Shown here in pieces: positions 46,416 through 55,970 of a DNA stretch of 64,000 nt. The notes below the pieces were generated by a model that was not told the origin of the DNA, did no database searches, and saw nothing but the letters and a program-made list of their open reading frames with translations. This DNA comes from Thermococcus celer Vu 13 = JCM 8558 (GTDB lineage: Archaea; Methanobacteriota_B; Thermococci; Thermococcales; Thermococcaceae): assembly GCF_002214365.1 (NCBI RefSeq), contig NZ_CP014854.1, forward strand, positions 1 through 64,000. Reading direction: 5' to 3'. The position numbers were made by a program, and so were the translations under genes. Position 1 is the first letter of the stretch. Each line of letters opens with the position of its first letter.

Positions 46416-47339
46416 CTACTCAAGAAGTATCCCGAAGGCGCGCTCGAATATCTCCCTGTGGCCACCGAAGGCCTCGAACATCCTCTCTGAATATGCAGAT
46501 GAGGCCACGTGGAGGAATTCCCGCAGGTTTTCCTGTATCTCGTCGGTCATCGGAACGTGGAGGGGCATGGGCTCGTAGTAGTCGAGGCCCTTCATAAGGG
46601 CCGTGGAGAAGTACCAGAGGGTTTTCCTGACCTTCCTCCCCTTGATCGTCGAGAAACTCGCGCCCGAGCAACGGAAGGCGGCGTGGAGCACCACCATCTT
46701 GTCTATCTCGACTCCCTTCCTGAGGAGCGCCCTACGTTCTGAATCGTCCGACAGGTCTTTTATCCTGTAACCGCTCCTCGTCTGGGTGTCGTGGGGGATC
46801 CTGATGTGGTGGATCTCCTCGACCTTCGGGTCGTAGACGAGAACGTTCGTCCCGCCAACGACGACGAGCCTCCCGTCGCGAACCTCTATCACCGTGTTCT
46901 CCGTGCTGAGCACCGTTAGTCCTCTGGCGAGGGCAAGCGCCGACATCGTGCTCTTTCCGGTGTGGGGGTAACCCACGAAGAGTACGGCAGTTCCATCGGG
47001 TTTCACAACAGAAACGGAGTCCGTCAGGAATATCCTGCCCCTCTTCATCGCGGCCCTGGCGGCGGCCTGGAGGAGGAAGAACACCGGTGCCTCGTTGCCG
47101 TAGGCTGAAGGAACTCCCGCCTCGAGCTTGTACCTGTCAACTCCGGAAACGTCGTAGATGGCACCAAAGACCCTGAATCTGTCACCCCTGAACCTCTCTA
47201 TCGCGATATCCGGGTCTCCCGAGCCCTCGAGGACGTCCGGCAGGTACCTCCTCGCGAAGAGACCCATAAAAGCCTCCTCGAAACCATCGTCCAGCTCACC
47301 GGTAAAAAGGACCTCCACCCCTCCCACGTTGAGCGCCAT
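46416..47339 (-). CDS. HPr-kinase-like P-loop protein
   Basis: A 307-residue protein with the PEP carboxykinase-like P-loop GYPHTGKST (123-131) and IFLTDSVSVV just before it. The arrangement resembles HPr kinase and related small kinases rather than metabolic PEP carboxykinase. Archaea of this order lack the PTS, so the phosphate acceptor must be something other than HPr. The start ATG follows GGTGAGGAG; the upstream extension is rejected. Neighbours are pdo (upstream, same strand) and a prepilin-peptidase-like remnant (downstream, convergent). Confidence 0.65.
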   Translation of the reverse strand: MALNVGGVEVLFTGELDDGFEEAFMGLFARRYLPDVLEGSGDPDIAIERFRGDRFRVFGAIYDVSGVDRYKLEAGVPSAYGNEAPVFFLLQAAARAAMKRGRIFLTDSVSVVKPDGTAVLFVGYPHTGKSTMSALALARGLTVLSTENTVIEVRDGRLVVVGGTNVLVYDPKVEEIHHIRIPHDTQTRSGYRIKDLSDDSERRALLRKGVEIDKMVVLHAAFRCSGASFSTIKGRKVRKTLWYFSTALMKGLDYYEPMPLHVPMTDEIQENLREFLHVASSAYSERMFEAFGGHREIFERAFGILLE

Positions 47340-47489
47340 CTCCTCACCCACGGGGGGCTGAACTTGGTGACTTATAACCTTTCCGCGAACCCAAAACCGC
47401 ACGCCCGAACCATCGGGAAGAGGTCAATACCGGGGTGCCAAAACAGACATCGAAGGTATTAAAACGGGAAACGAGGGAAAGGGGAACCC

Positions 47490-48170
47490 TCACTCGAGGG
47501 CCGCGAGGAGCTTCTCCATGAACATCTTCTCGGGGTAGGCTCCCTCGAACTGCACCCTGTCCTCGCCGTCCACCTGTATGACGATCTTTGGCACGGCCAT
47601 GACGCTGTACCTGTCGGCCCACTCCGGGTATTCGATGGCCTCGACCATGTCGCCGAGTATCCTGCCCTTGCCGGCGTTGGTGTTCTCGATAGCGAACTTG
47701 TGGGCCATCCTGACGGCGAGCGGGCAGTAGGGGCAGGTGGGGGTCACGAAGACGAGTATCCTGACGTCCCTGTCGATCTTGGCGAGCTCCTCCTTGCTCT
47801 CCGGCATGAGGTCGGTCCGGGCGTTGCTGACGTCGACTATGTCCTCGAGGAAGGCCCCGAACTCGTGTCCGGCGGGGAGGCCGAAGAACCTGACGCCCAT
47901 GTCCTTTCCGTCCTGGGTTATGGTGACGGCCGGGGCGTTGTCTATCCTGTACCTTTCCGCTATCTTCCTGCCCTCCTCGGTGTCGAAGTCGTGGAACTCG
48001 TAGGTGAGCTTGTCGCTGAGCTCGCTGAGCTCCTTCATGAGTTGCTTGAGCTGGTCGCAGTACTGGCAGTGATCCTTTCCCGTGAACCCGATGATCTTGA
48101 CGGGGTTCGTCAGCTTGGAGAAGAACTCCTCCTTTATGACCTTCTTATCGGAGTCGCTAATCAGTCCCAT
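47490..48170 (-). CDS. pdo: Protein disulfide oxidoreductase (glutaredoxin-like)
   Basis: A 226-residue protein with two thioredoxin folds, each with a CxxC: CQYC at 35-38 and CPYC at 146-149, as in the Pyrococcus enzyme. It catalyses disulfide formation, reduction and exchange in the cytoplasm of hyperthermophiles, and in this order receives electrons from NADPH to reduce SurR-type partners. The ATG at 48170 lies 6 nt after GGAGGTGTG. It is divergent from surR with a shared 132-bp promoter region that has SurR-site-like palindromes, so SurR control is likely. Confidence 0.93.
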   Translation of the reverse strand: MGLISDSDKKVIKEEFFSKLTNPVKIIGFTGKDHCQYCDQLKQLMKELSELSDKLTYEFHDFDTEEGRKIAERYRIDNAPAVTITQDGKDMGVRFFGLPAGHEFGAFLEDIVDVSNARTDLMPESKEELAKIDRDVRILVFVTPTCPYCPLAVRMAHKFAIENTNAGKGRILGDMVEAIEYPEWADRYSVMAVPKIVIQVDGEDRVQFEGAYPEKMFMEKLLAALE

Positions 48171-48221
48171 CATGCACACCTCCACATAAGGTTTATAACG
48201 ATTGGATTGCAATGTCTTCTT

Positions 48222-48245
48222 GGAGTTTAAACTCCAGTTTGCAAC
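48222..48245. promoter_or_regulatory. SurR binding sites between pdo and surR
   Basis: A perfect 14-bp palindrome GGAGTTTAAACTCC (48222-48235) is followed by GTTTGCAAC (48237-48245), which fits the published SurR motif GTTnnnAAC exactly. The TATA-like TATATAAG near 48263-48270 for surR lies downstream. The pair is placed to control both divergent genes. Confidence 0.75.
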
Positions 48246-48302
48246 CTAAGGTTAAATGTTCACTATATAAGCTTTACGTCACAGATTTGGGTGGTGTAGG
48301 CC

Positions 48303-49034
48303 ATGGATGAACCCGACATTTTCTACATCCTCGGGAACAGAGTGAGGCGCGACCTGCTGAGCCACCTCACCTGCACCGAGTGCTACTTCAGCTTCCTCAG
48401 CAGCAAGGTTAGCGTGTCCTCAACGGCCGTGGCGAAGCACCTTAAAATCATGGAGCGCGAGGGCATACTGAAGTCCTACGAGAGGGAGGGACCCTTCATC
48501 GGCCCCGCGAGGAAGTACTATAACATAGCCATCTCGAATACCTACGTCGCAACGGTAACGCCGAACATCTTCTGGTACAGGGGGCTCGATATCGGCGAGG
48601 GCCCCTCCGAAAAGCTTGAACGCGTGGAAATCGACCTGACACGGATACCGGTAGATGGCGGGAGTCTCCTCCAGATGGTGAATTCTTTCCTGGAGCTGAC
48701 GTCAGAGCTCGAGAAGATACTCGGGGCTCTTCAGGCGGTTGAAAGCCGGCGCGACAGGCTCATGAAAAGGATCAAGGAGCGCTACCTCGCGGAAATAGGC
48801 GACATGACCCAGCTGGCGATACTGCACTACCTCCTTCTCTACGGCGAGGCCACGATCGACGAGCTGAGCGACAGGCTTAACCTCAAGGAGAGGGAGGTTC
48901 TCGTGAAGGCCCAGGAGCTGGACAGGTTCGTACCGTTAACGATAAAAGAGGGGTTAATTAAAATCGACGGAGAAAAACTGAAACAAAAGCTTGGCGGTGT
49001 CAAATATGGCGGAGAAGATAAGGGTCGTGGTTAA
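48303..49034 (+). CDS. surR: Sulfur-responsive regulator SurR
   Basis: An ArsR-like regulator that senses sulfur. In the reduced state it activates hydrogenase genes and represses sulfur-reduction genes; with elemental sulfur its CxxC is oxidised and it lets go of DNA. The redox pair CTEC is at residues 24-27, inside an N-terminal winged helix (SSTAVAKHLKIMEREGIL). A coiled coil and a second helix-turn-helix-like part follow, 243 residues in all. It is divergent from pdo. The TATATAA promoter and GTTnnnAAC sites lie upstream. Its 3' end overlaps the ferredoxin gene. Confidence 0.93.
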   Translation: MDEPDIFYILGNRVRRDLLSHLTCTECYFSFLSSKVSVSSTAVAKHLKIMEREGILKSYEREGPFIGPARKYYNIAISNTYVATVTPNIFWYRGLDIGEGPSEKLERVEIDLTRIPVDGGSLLQMVNSFLELTSELEKILGALQAVESRRDRLMKRIKERYLAEIGDMTQLAILHYLLLYGEATIDELSDRLNLKEREVLVKAQELDRFVPLTIKEGLIKIDGEKLKQKLGGVKYGGEDKGRG

Positions 49035-49209
49035 CGAAGATAAGTGCTACCTCTGCGGCGGCTGCGCGGGCGTCTGCCCAACGCTCGCCATCGAGGTCCA
49101 CTCAAGCGGATGGGAGTTCTTCCAGGATAAATGCATAGGCTGCAGGATATGCATCAACGCCTGTCCGGTCGGAGCGCTCAGCGCCAAGCCGCTGGAGGTG
49201 AAAGAATGA
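49006..49209 (+). CDS. Ferredoxin with two 4Fe-4S clusters
   Basis: A 67-residue electron carrier with two cluster motifs, [12 protein letters not shown] and [12 protein letters not shown]. The start ATG ([10 protein letters not shown]) lies 29 bp inside the end of surR, with GGTG upstream. The next ATG, for geranylgeranyl reductase, overlaps its stop, so this ferredoxin probably supplies electrons to that enzyme (inference from gene order). Confidence 0.9.
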   Translation: MAEKIRVVVNEDKCYLCGGCAGVCPTLAIEVHSSGWEFFQDKCIGCRICINACPVGALSAKPLEVKE

Positions 49210-50396
49210 ACGAGATGAAATACGACGTCGTTGTCGTCGGCGCCGGAATCGCCGGCCCCATAGTTGCGAGGAACGTTGCCAGAGCCGGTTTCTCGGTTCT
49301 GCTCATCGATAAAAAGCCCGCCATAGGCGCACCGAAGCAGTGCGCCGAGGGGATAAGCATCAAGGTCTTCGACAAGTACGACATCCCCTACGACAGACGC
49401 TACATCAACCGCGAGATCTACGGGGCGAAGCTCTACTCGCCGAGCGGCCACGAGCTCGAGCTCCGCTATAAAGAGGTCAGCGGGGTCATCCTCGAGAGGA
49501 AGGTCTTCGACAAGATGCTCGCCTACTACGCCGCGAAGGCCGGTGCCGACGTCCTCGCCAGAACCGAGGCGACGGACGTCATAAGGAGGGACGGAAGGAT
49601 AGCCGGGATCAGGGCCAAGCACGAGGACGAGCCCGTCGAGATACGCGCGGATATCATAGTCGCGGCCGACGGTGTGGAGAGCACCATCGCGAGGAAGGCC
49701 GGCATAAACACCTACGCCCCGCCGCACGAGTTCGACTCCTCCTACGAGTACGAGATGCTCATCGAGGGCTACGACCCGGATCTAATCCACCTCTGGTTCG
49801 GCAACGAGATAGCGCCGAGGGGCTACGTCTGGGTCTTCCCGAAGGACGAGGACAGGGCCAACGTCGGGATAGGCATAAACTCCGACAACCCTGAAACTGC
49901 TAAGTACTACCTCGACAAGTGGTTGAGGGACAACAACATCCCCGCCAGGAAGCTCCTCGAGGTAAACGTCGGCGTCGTTCCGGTCGGCGGTTTCGTCAGG
50001 GAGCTGGCGAAGGACAACGTTGTAGTGGTCGGCGACGCCGCGAGACAGGTCAACCCGATGCACGGTGGTGGTATGGCCGAGGCCATGGAAGCGGGAACCA
50101 TAGCGAGCAAGTGGATAGTTAGGGCCCTCGAGGAGGAGAACCTCTCCCTGCTCCAGAACTACACGAAGGAGTGGTGGGAGACGGACGGAAAGCGGCTCGA
50201 GAAGGTTCTCAAGGTCAGGAAGGTAACTGAAAAGCTCACGGACGAGGACCTCGACCTCTTCATCCAGGTTCTCAGTGGCGCCGACGCCGAGAAGATAGCG
50301 GGCGGCGACTACGTGGAGGTCATCAAGGCCCTCCTGAAGCACCCGAAGGTCATACTGAGCCCCAGGAGGATAAAGCTCCTGAAACAGCTGATTTGA
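49206..50396 (+). CDS. Geranylgeranyl reductase (archaeal lipid saturase)
   Basis: FAD enzyme that saturates the double bonds in isoprenoid chains of archaeal membrane lipids. The 396-residue protein has the FAD-binding [11 protein letters not shown] at the N-terminus, a [10 protein letters not shown] segment, and [15 protein letters not shown] in the middle, which binds FAD phosphates. The start overlaps the ferredoxin stop (ATGA), an arrangement seen in related Thermococcales. With idsA, mvk, ipk and fni on the same window it completes much of the lipid chain pathway. Confidence 0.93.
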   Translation: MNEMKYDVVVVGAGIAGPIVARNVARAGFSVLLIDKKPAIGAPKQCAEGISIKVFDKYDIPYDRRYINREIYGAKLYSPSGHELELRYKEVSGVILERKVFDKMLAYYAAKAGADVLARTEATDVIRRDGRIAGIRAKHEDEPVEIRADIIVAADGVESTIARKAGINTYAPPHEFDSSYEYEMLIEGYDPDLIHLWFGNEIAPRGYVWVFPKDEDRANVGIGINSDNPETAKYYLDKWLRDNNIPARKLLEVNVGVVPVGGFVRELAKDNVVVVGDAARQVNPMHGGGMAEAMEAGTIASKWIVRALEEENLSLLQNYTKEWWETDGKRLEKVLKVRKVTEKLTDEDLDLFIQVLSGADAEKIAGGDYVEVIKALLKHPKVILSPRRIKLLKQLI

Positions 50397-52592
50397 TCAT
50401 CCCATTCCTTTTCTGCCCTTTTTGCCGTTCCCGTCCTTCTTCCAGTCCCTGCAGTTCATGTCCACGCATACCTCGTACTCCCTTCCCCTCTCGCGTATCC
50501 TGACCACCGGCGCACCGCCACAGCATGTCTTATCCGTCGGGATTATCTCGCCGCGCTGGAGGAGGGGGTAGGTGACGTCGCACTTCGGCCAGTTGGAGCA
50601 CCCGACGAAGCGCTTGCCCGTTTTTCTGTTGTAGCGCACCACGAGGTCGCCGCCGCACTTGGGGCACTTGCCGAGGACGAGGGGTTTTCTGCGTTTCTCC
50701 CCGTCGTTTTTCCCATCGACGGCCCCCCTAACCGCGTTCTCCTCCTCTTCGCTCAGCTCCTTCACCGCTCCGGCTTTTTTAGCCGAAGATCTTGATGTGG
50801 TCACGCCGGTTCCGGTGGTCTCGAGGAGCATCCGGCCTATATCGAGCTCCTTCTCCTTGAAGACCCTCAGGATTCTGATAAGCCCCTCCTTGCTCTCCTC
50901 GATGACCTCATCCCTCTTGGCCTTCCCGGCCATTATGTCCTCCATCTTCTCCTCGAAGGCCCTCGTCAGCTCGACGCTGACTATGTCCGGAACGTTCTTC
51001 TCGAGAGCTTCCACGACGCGCATTCCGAGGGGGGTGACCTTTATCTTCCGCTTTCCCTCGATGTAGCCCCTGCTGTAGAGGGTTTCAAGTATCTGGGCGC
51101 GCGTGGCCTTGGTGCCTATCCCGAGGTCTTCCATCTTTTTTATGACCGCGGCGGGCGAATAGCGAGCGGGCGGCTTCGTTTTCTTCTTCTCGCGCTTTAT
51201 CCCGAGAACCTTCACCGGCTCTCCTTCCTTAAAAGCCGGCAGGAGAACCTCGTCGAACTTGACGTACTTCCCGTAGACCTTCAGCCAGCCCTCCTTGACC
51301 GTTCTCGCCCCGCTCAGAATGAAACGGTGAGAGTTGGAGTTGATGATGAGCTTCATCGTCTCCCTGACGGCGGGGTCCATGAAGAGTGCTAAGAAACGCC
51401 TGACCACGAGGTCGTAGAGGTTGGCCTCGTCCTTAGTGAGCTCTCCTGCCTTGGGGAGTTCTCCAGTTGGATAGATGGCCGGATGGGCCGGGTCGTCCTT
51501 CTTACCCTCGACCGGCTTGAGCCTTTCCCTGCCAAGGAGCTCGTGGGCGAAGGGCTTGTACTCCTGCAACTTGGCGAGATTCTGGAGTATGGAGCGGAAG
51601 TTCAGGTTCCTGGGGAGCTTCTGCGACGAGGTGCGGGGATAGGAGCAGTAACCCTTCTCGTAGAGCTTCTGGGCTATCTCCAGCGTCTTCTTCGGGCTGT
51701 AGCCGAAGGCGGAGTAGGCCTCCCTCTGCAGGGTTCCGAGGTCAAAGGGCACGGGTGGGTTCCTCTTCTGCTGTTTTATCTCGATTTTCTCCACGAAAGC
51801 TGGGCCCTTCTTCGCCTCCTTGACGATGCGCCTGGCCTCTTCCTCGTCGAGTATCCGCTCCCTCTCGTAGTTGGCGGTGTACTTCTCCCCGTTCTTCTCG
51901 ATGAGCATCCTTATGACCCAGTACGGGGTGGGCTTGAAGTTCTGGATCTCCCGCTCCCGGTCCACGAGGAACTTCAACGTTGGCCCCTGAACCCTTCCCG
52001 TCGAGAGAACCATCCACTTCCCGCTGGCGCGCTTTATGGCAGATGTCAGGGCCCTCGAGAGGTTGACGCCCCAGTACCAGTCCAGAACGTGGCGCGCTAT
52101 CCCCGCGTCCGCCATCCCGAAGTTTATCGTCGGCTCGATGTTGTACCAGGCCTTTAGCAGGTCCTTCCTGGTTAAAGCGGAGAACTTCATGCGCTTCGCC
52201 CTCGCCGGGTCAACGCCGCAGGCGTACTTCAGGACGGTGTATCCTATGACCTCGCCCTCGGTGTCGTAGTCGCATGCAACAACGAACTCGTCGGCCCGCT
52301 TTGCGAGGGTGGCTAAGGCTTTTATGTAGTCCTTGGCGTAGGCCTTCCCCTTCTCTGCGACGTAAACCGGCACCCATTCTATATCGAAGATGGGGTAGCC
52401 GTAGGTCTTGACCTTCGGGGCGAGGGAGAAGAGATGGCCAACGGCGGGAGCGACGATTATCCTCTTCCCATCGCGGGTGAACTCGTAGTAGGGGACCTTT
52501 CCGATGGTCTTCCTCACGGGTTTACCCTCGGCCAGGGCGTAGGCTATCTTCCTCGCGACGTTGGGCTTCTCGGCGATGATGAGCGTGACCAT
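50397..52592 (-). CDS. topA: DNA topoisomerase I (type IA)
   Basis: A 731-residue topoisomerase relaxing negative supercoils. The TOPRIM domain begins [14 protein letters not shown] with DYDTEGE for Mg2+. The catalytic tyrosine lies in [14 protein letters not shown]-terminal zinc ribbons are [29 protein letters not shown] and CCGGAP...CVDMNC. The length matches archaeal topoisomerase IA, which has more than one zinc ribbon. The start ATG at 52592 has CGGTGTC upstream. The gene is convergent with the reductase gene (1 bp between stops). Confidence 0.94.
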   Translation of the reverse strand: MVTLIIAEKPNVARKIAYALAEGKPVRKTIGKVPYYEFTRDGKRIIVAPAVGHLFSLAPKVKTYGYPIFDIEWVPVYVAEKGKAYAKDYIKALATLAKRADEFVVACDYDTEGEVIGYTVLKYACGVDPARAKRMKFSALTRKDLLKAWYNIEPTINFGMADAGIARHVLDWYWGVNLSRALTSAIKRASGKWMVLSTGRVQGPTLKFLVDREREIQNFKPTPYWVIRMLIEKNGEKYTANYERERILDEEEARRIVKEAKKGPAFVEKIEIKQQKRNPPVPFDLGTLQREAYSAFGYSPKKTLEIAQKLYEKGYCSYPRTSSQKLPRNLNFRSILQNLAKLQEYKPFAHELLGRERLKPVEGKKDDPAHPAIYPTGELPKAGELTKDEANLYDLVVRRFLALFMDPAVRETMKLIINSNSHRFILSGARTVKEGWLKVYGKYVKFDEVLLPAFKEGEPVKVLGIKREKKKTKPPARYSPAAVIKKMEDLGIGTKATRAQILETLYSRGYIEGKRKIKVTPLGMRVVEALEKNVPDIVSVELTRAFEEKMEDIMAGKAKRDEVIEESKEGLIRILRVFKEKELDIGRMLLETTGTGVTTSRSSAKKAGAVKELSEEEENAVRGAVDGKNDGEKRRKPLVLGKCPKCGGDLVVRYNRKTGKRFVGCSNWPKCDVTYPLLQRGEIIPTDKTCCGGAPVVRIRERGREYEVCVDMNCRDWKKDGNGKKGRKGMG

Positions 52593-52644
52593 GACGACAC
52601 CGGAAGCGATTGGAAGAGAGGTATAAAAATCCTTTCGTGAGTTG

Positions 52645-53339
52645 CCCAACAAGCTTTGCTCCGCAAAGTTTGATCGAAAGTTTGCGGCTCCTCATCAGGG
52701 GATTGTTATTGGGGGTCTCAACGGGGAACCCTAAAGGACAGACCTTAAAAAGGGTTTATTCCCCCGATGCCCGAAGGGTGCCTTTCAGCCTTTTGGGAAA
52801 AGGCTGGCGAAAAGGGTGTTTTCTTTTGAAAATTCAAAGAATGATAAGCGTGCGCTTTAAAATTGGGGATAAGATAGTGGATTACCCTTAAAACAAGATA
52901 TTAAGCAGGTTTCACGGTTATTCTGGCGCCCTTCGGGCGCCTTGTGGACAGGAAACCCTGCAAAATGGACAAGTTGAGTGTTAATCCACGCTAAAACACC
53001 GAACTTTAAAACCGCACGCCAGTTTTCCGTCAACGCTTTTCAAAAGGGTTGTGATCAGCCTTTTGGGAAAAGGCTGGCGAAAAATGGTGATTCCTTTTGA
53101 CTGCCCTCTCGTGAGTGTTTGCACCCTCAAACGGCCACTGAACTCCGAATTCAAGATTAAAAGGCCAAATTCAGGGGGTTTAGGATTCTCCCGCACTCCG
53201 AAGGAGCGCTATCCAAAAGCAAACCCCCCACCACTAACACGTTAACTGTGAATTCCAGATTGAAACAGCGCTTGCGAAGCAAGGGCTGAAGGATGTTCGA
53301 ACGATAGTGAGAAGGGCGCTTGCGGAGCAAAGGGCTGAA
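52645..53339 (-). repeat. tRNA-linked modular repeat, copy 2
   Basis: About 695 bp. It abuts the 3' end of tRNA-Arg(GCG). Read away from the tRNA it starts with module A (two near-identical CTTGCGAAGCAAG-type hairpins at 53270-53337), then module B (hairpin GCGCTCC-TTCG-GGAGTGC, one G-U pair), the CTTTTCCCAAAAGG hairpin at 53056-53075, module C (hairpin GGCGCCC/GGGCGCC at 52925-52941), then the same hairpin again near 52788-52807. Module order matches copy 1. It has no coding frame of note. Confidence 0.85.
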
Positions 53340-53417
53340 TGGCGCCCCGGCGGGGATTCGAACCCCGGACCTCGAGGTCCGCAGCCTCGCGCCCTATCCA
53401 GACTAGGCCACCGGGGC
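53340..53417 (-). tRNA. tRNA-Arg (GCG)
   Basis: A cloverleaf on the minus strand: acceptor GCCCCGG/CCGGGGC, anticodon stem CGAGG/CCTCG with loop CTGCGGA (anticodon GCG), TPC arm CGGGG-TTCGAAT-CCCCG, discriminator G and encoded CCA (53342-53340). Copy 2 of the repeat starts right after CCA. Confidence 0.96.
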
Positions 53418-53444
53418 ACACCCGCTAACCCTTACCGGGGAGCG

Positions 53445-53455
53445 TTTATAAATTT
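53445..53455 (-). promoter_or_regulatory. TATA box of tRNA-Arg(GCG)
   Basis: AAATTTATAAA on the minus strand about 30-40 bp before the tRNA 5' end. A second TATA box on the plus strand at 53477-53488 serves the divergent tRNA-Gly. Confidence 0.65.
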
Positions 53456-53476
53456 AACCGTCCCCGCTCACCGAAA

Positions 53477-53488
53477 GATTTATAAATT
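53477..53488 (+). promoter_or_regulatory. TATA box of tRNA-Gly
   Basis: GATTTATAAATT on the plus strand about 35-40 bp before the tRNA-Gly 5' end. Confidence 0.65.
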
Positions 53489-53519
53489 GGGCTTGGGTGA
53501 GTATTCTACGGGCTCAACT

Positions 53520-53597
53520 GCGGTGGTAGTCTAGCCTGGTCTAGGACAGCGGCCTGCCACGCCGCTGGCCCGGGTTCAAATCCCGGCCACCGCACCA
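53520..53597 (+). tRNA. tRNA-Gly (GCC)
   Basis: A cloverleaf: acceptor GCGGTGG/CCACCGC, anticodon stem GCGGC/GCCGC with loop CTGCCAC (anticodon GCC), TPC arm CCGGG-TTCAAAT-CCCGG, discriminator A and encoded CCA. No repeat follows this tRNA, unlike the Val and Arg genes. Confidence 0.96.
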
Positions 53598-53679
53598 CAA
53601 CCGTTTCTGGGAGCTCTTGGGTGGGAGTTCGGGTTTCGTTCTGAATCAAACCTCCAAAGATCGTAAAAGAGAAGGGACG

Positions 53680-55019
53680 TCAGGTTCTGAACTTCGCCAG
53701 GGCGTCCTCCGCCGCCATGAGTATCGGGTAGGCCACGGGTGATGCCGTTAGGAGCGGGTGCGTTGCTATCTGAAGCGTGTAGAGCTCGCTCGCAGTGAGG
53801 CGCCGCTGTATGGCCAGGGCGAGAACGTTTATCATCTCGCCCACGCTCTTTCCGCCCGCGATCTGAGCTCCGAGTATCGCCCCCTGTCGCGGGAGAATAC
53901 GAGCTTGACCGTTACCATCGAGGTATCCGGGAAAATCGCGGGGTGTCTGTCGGGGCTCTTTCCGTAGCCGGTTATCACCTCGAAGCCCTCCTTTCTGGCG
54001 TTCTCCTCCGTCAATCCGGCCGCAGCGAGTGTGAGCCCCGCGACGTGGGTAGCGTAAACGCCAATAGTCCTCCTGTTCTCCCTGACTATGTGGATCCTGA
54101 AGAGGTTTGCACCGGCGATCCTGGCCTCGAAGGTGGCCGTTGAGGCGAGCATCAGTGGATAGGGCCTGCCCGTGAAGAAATCCCTGTGCTCAACGCAGTC
54201 GCCGACGGCGAAGATGTCGGGGTGAGAGGTCCTCATGTACTCGTCCGTCCAGATACCGTAGCGCGTGACCCTGAGACCGGCCTTGACGGCGAGCTCTACG
54301 TTCGGCCTGTAACCGATGGAGAATATCACGACATCGGCCGGTAGTTTCCTACCATCGACGAGTCTGACCCCTTCAACGCTTTTCTCACCGAGAAGTCTCT
54401 CGACGTGGCCGTAAACCACTTTGATGCCGTTCTCCCTGAGCCTCTCCTCAACCATCGCGCTGAACTCCGGGTCAAAGGAAGTCCTGAGGAGCCTGCTCCT
54501 TACGACCAGGGTGACGTTCTTCCCGAGTTTCCTTATCTCGTCCCCAACCTCGAGGGAGATGAAGCCGCCACCGACTATGACGACGTTTTCGGCCTCTTCC
54601 AGCCGCTCTCTGAACTCCTTCAGATAGTCGTAGTCCTTTGAAACGGTGTACACGCCGTCGAGCTCCGACCCGGGGATCTCGGGGAAAACGGCCCGCGAAC
54701 CCGTCGCTATGACGAGTTTTTCCCATTCGATCTCCTTTCCACCGCGGGTCTTCACGAGCTTGGCCCTGGGGTCTATTTGAACCACCTCGTCCACGAGAAC
54801 CTCTATTCCCGCGGGCTTGAGGAAGGCATCGATGGGTATGAGGTCATCGTCAACGCTCCTGAAGGTTCCAAAGACGTAGGGAATACCGCAGGAGACCACC
54901 CCGGCCTCTTCCTTCTTGATAACGAGAACGCTCTTGTCGGGGTAGAACCGCCTCGCCGAGAGGGCCGCGGTCATTCCCCCGGCGCTTGCCCCTATAACCA
55001 CAACATCGTACTTCACCAT
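53680..55019 (-). pseudogene. Frameshifted CoA-disulfide reductase/NADH oxidase-like gene
   Basis: An FAD enzyme of the CoA disulfide reductase/NAD(P)H sulfur oxidoreductase family. FAD-binding GASAGGMTAAL and the redox Cys44 in VVSCGIPYVFG are present, and VIVGGGFISLE binds NAD(P)H. The frame breaks near 53879-53890 in a run of five G: the next frame reads AILGAQIAGGKSVGEMINV and ends in LMAAEDALAKFRT at 53680, which is the expected dimer domain. A single missing G restores it. The unshifted frame stops at 53832 with an odd tail (GRYSELRSRAERAWAR). It is either inactive or a sequencing error. The gene may have a role in S0 reduction. Confidence 0.82.
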
Positions 55020-55125
55020 TTTCAAAGTCACCATTGATGAGTTGGCCTAAGGGTTTTAAACGGTTTCGTTATCAAACAGATTGTGATGTAAGCAATAATC
55101 GTAACGGAAGAAGGGATAGAAGACG

Positions 55126-55929
55126 TCACTCCCCCGTGGCACCCTTCAGCGCGTCCTTGCAGGGGCAGTGCCTCTCTTTGGGGATGTGCTTGATGGACTC
55201 CATCAGAAGGTACTTTATCTCCTCACCCTTCTTCTCCATCAGCTCGACGACATCCCTGTGGGTGAGCTTCTCCTTGCTTATCCCCGCGGCGAAGTTGGTG
55301 ACTATCGCGACGCTGGCGTAGCACATCTCGAGCTCCCTCGCGAGGGCCGCCTCCGGGCACTGGGTCATCCCCACGACGTCCGCGCCGAGGATCTTCAGCG
55401 CCCTTATCTCCGCCCTCGTCTCGAAGCGCGGCCCCTCCATGCAGGCGTAGGTGCCCGTCGGATGATAACTGAAGCCAAGCTCCCTGGCGGACGTTATCAG
55501 GGCCTTCCTCAGCTCGGGACAGTAGGGGTCGGTGAAGTCGACGTGGGCCACGAACTTTCTCTCGTGGGGGCTCTCCTCGCCGTCGTAGAAGGTGTAGTGC
55601 CTCGTCTTGGTGAAGTCGAGGAGCTGGTCGAGGATGACGAAATCGCCGGGTTTCATCGCCTCGTTGAGCGAACCGACGGCCGAGGTTGCGAGTATCCTCT
55701 CGACGCCGAGCTCGTGGAGGGCCCAGACGTTGGCACGGTAGTTGATCCTATGCGGCGGGACGCTGTGCCCCTCTCCGTGCCTCGCCAGGAAAGCTATCTC
55801 CTCGCCGTTGTACTCGCCCATCTTCACCCTGACCTTTCCGTAGGGCGTGCTCACGAACTCTTCCCTGACGTTCTCCAGAAGCTTCGGGTCGTAAACTCCA
55901 GAACCTCCAATGATGGCTATCCGCGGCAT
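55126..55929 (-). CDS. S-methyl-5'-thioadenosine phosphorylase
   Basis: A 267-residue nucleoside phosphorylase II protein: IIGGSGVYDP, ARHGEGHSVPPHRINYRANVWAL, TSAVGSLNEAM and MEGPRFETRAEI are the family's phosphate- and nucleoside-binding segments. It cleaves methylthioadenosine from polyamine synthesis to adenine and sugar phosphate, and in this group may also take adenosine or inosine. The C-terminus has two close cysteines, CPC, as in the Pyrococcus/Sulfolobus enzymes where disulfides give heat stability. Confidence 0.92.
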   Translation of the reverse strand: MPRIAIIGGSGVYDPKLLENVREEFVSTPYGKVRVKMGEYNGEEIAFLARHGEGHSVPPHRINYRANVWALHELGVERILATSAVGSLNEAMKPGDFVILDQLLDFTKTRHYTFYDGEESPHERKFVAHVDFTDPYCPELRKALITSARELGFSYHPTGTYACMEGPRFETRAEIRALKILGADVVGMTQCPEAALARELEMCYASVAIVTNFAAGISKEKLTHRDVVELMEKKGEEIKYLLMESIKHIPKERHCPCKDALKGATGE

Positions 55930-55970
55930 GCTATCACCTGAAAAGAAGAGACGGAGGAAGGCTTAAAACG

